Of a stretch of 5,894 nt of DNA, positions 4,308 through 5,894 are shown in pieces. This DNA comes from Chloroflexi bacterium RBG_16_60_22 (GTDB lineage: Bacteria > Chloroflexota > Dehalococcoidia > Dehalococcoidales > RBG-16-60-22), in contig MGNX01000031.1 in assembly GCA_001796935.1 (NCBI GenBank), positions 1-5,894 of the forward strand. Direction: 5' to 3'. The stretch's first letter is position 1. The number at the start of each line of letters is the position of its first letter. The notes beneath the pieces are model-generated. The model was given only the letters and a program-made list of their open reading frames with translations. It was not told the origin of the DNA and searched no databases. A program made the position numbers and the translations under genes.

Positions 4308-5894
<1,587 letters not shown>

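Overview
The window comes from a GC-rich bacterium. It has strong Shine-Dalgarno sites, recognisable -35/-10 promoters and tightly packed genes. The gene set suggests an anaerobic, sulfide-exposed lifestyle: an Archaeoglobus-type IscS variant, IscU and a DsrE-like protein. A Chloroflexota/Dehalococcoidia-like or similar anaerobe would fit, but that is an impression from gene content and style, not a demonstrated assignment.

Layout. Positions 1-2147 (minus strand) hold a four-gene operon read leftwards: a NifS/IscS-family protein (960-2147), an IscU/NifU-type Fe-S scaffold (572-958), a 68-residue double zinc-ribbon protein (363-569) and a DsrE/DsrF/DrsH-like protein that runs off the left edge (1-361). 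Junctions are only 1-2 nt, and each Shine-Dalgarno lies inside the last codons of the gene before it. An extended -10 promoter overlapping a perfect AT-rich inverted repeat sits in front of it. Positions 2272-3081 (minus) encode a metallo-beta-lactamase-fold hydrolase with its own promoter and a hairpin over its ribosome binding site. Positions 3289-3474 (minus) encode a 61-residue protein with one membrane segment and a four-cysteine tail. Positions 3475-3812 form a divergent, palindrome-rich intergenic region. On the plus strand, 3813-4205 encodes an AHSA1/SRPBCC-fold protein, and 4308 to the right edge encodes about three quarters of a DUF255/YyaL (SPATA20-like) thioredoxin-domain protein that appears to be translated from a leaderless mRNA.

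The main point of interest is the NifS-like protein. It keeps the fold and the catalytic cysteine loop of a cysteine desulfurase. The lysine that normally binds PLP is glutamine (Q202), the preceding histidine is serine, the PLP-contacting glutamine is alanine (A179), and the substrate-carboxylate arginine is leucine (L351). From memory, the same kinds of replacement occur in the Archaeoglobus fulgidus IscS, which was crystallised with IscU. The operon may therefore encode a non-canonical Fe-S assembly or sulfur-relay module in which the 'desulfurase' acts as a partner or cluster-holding subunit, with sulfur supplied another way, possibly through the DsrE-like protein or free sulfide. The last step is inference. 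No RNA genes, insertion sequences or CRISPR arrays were seen.
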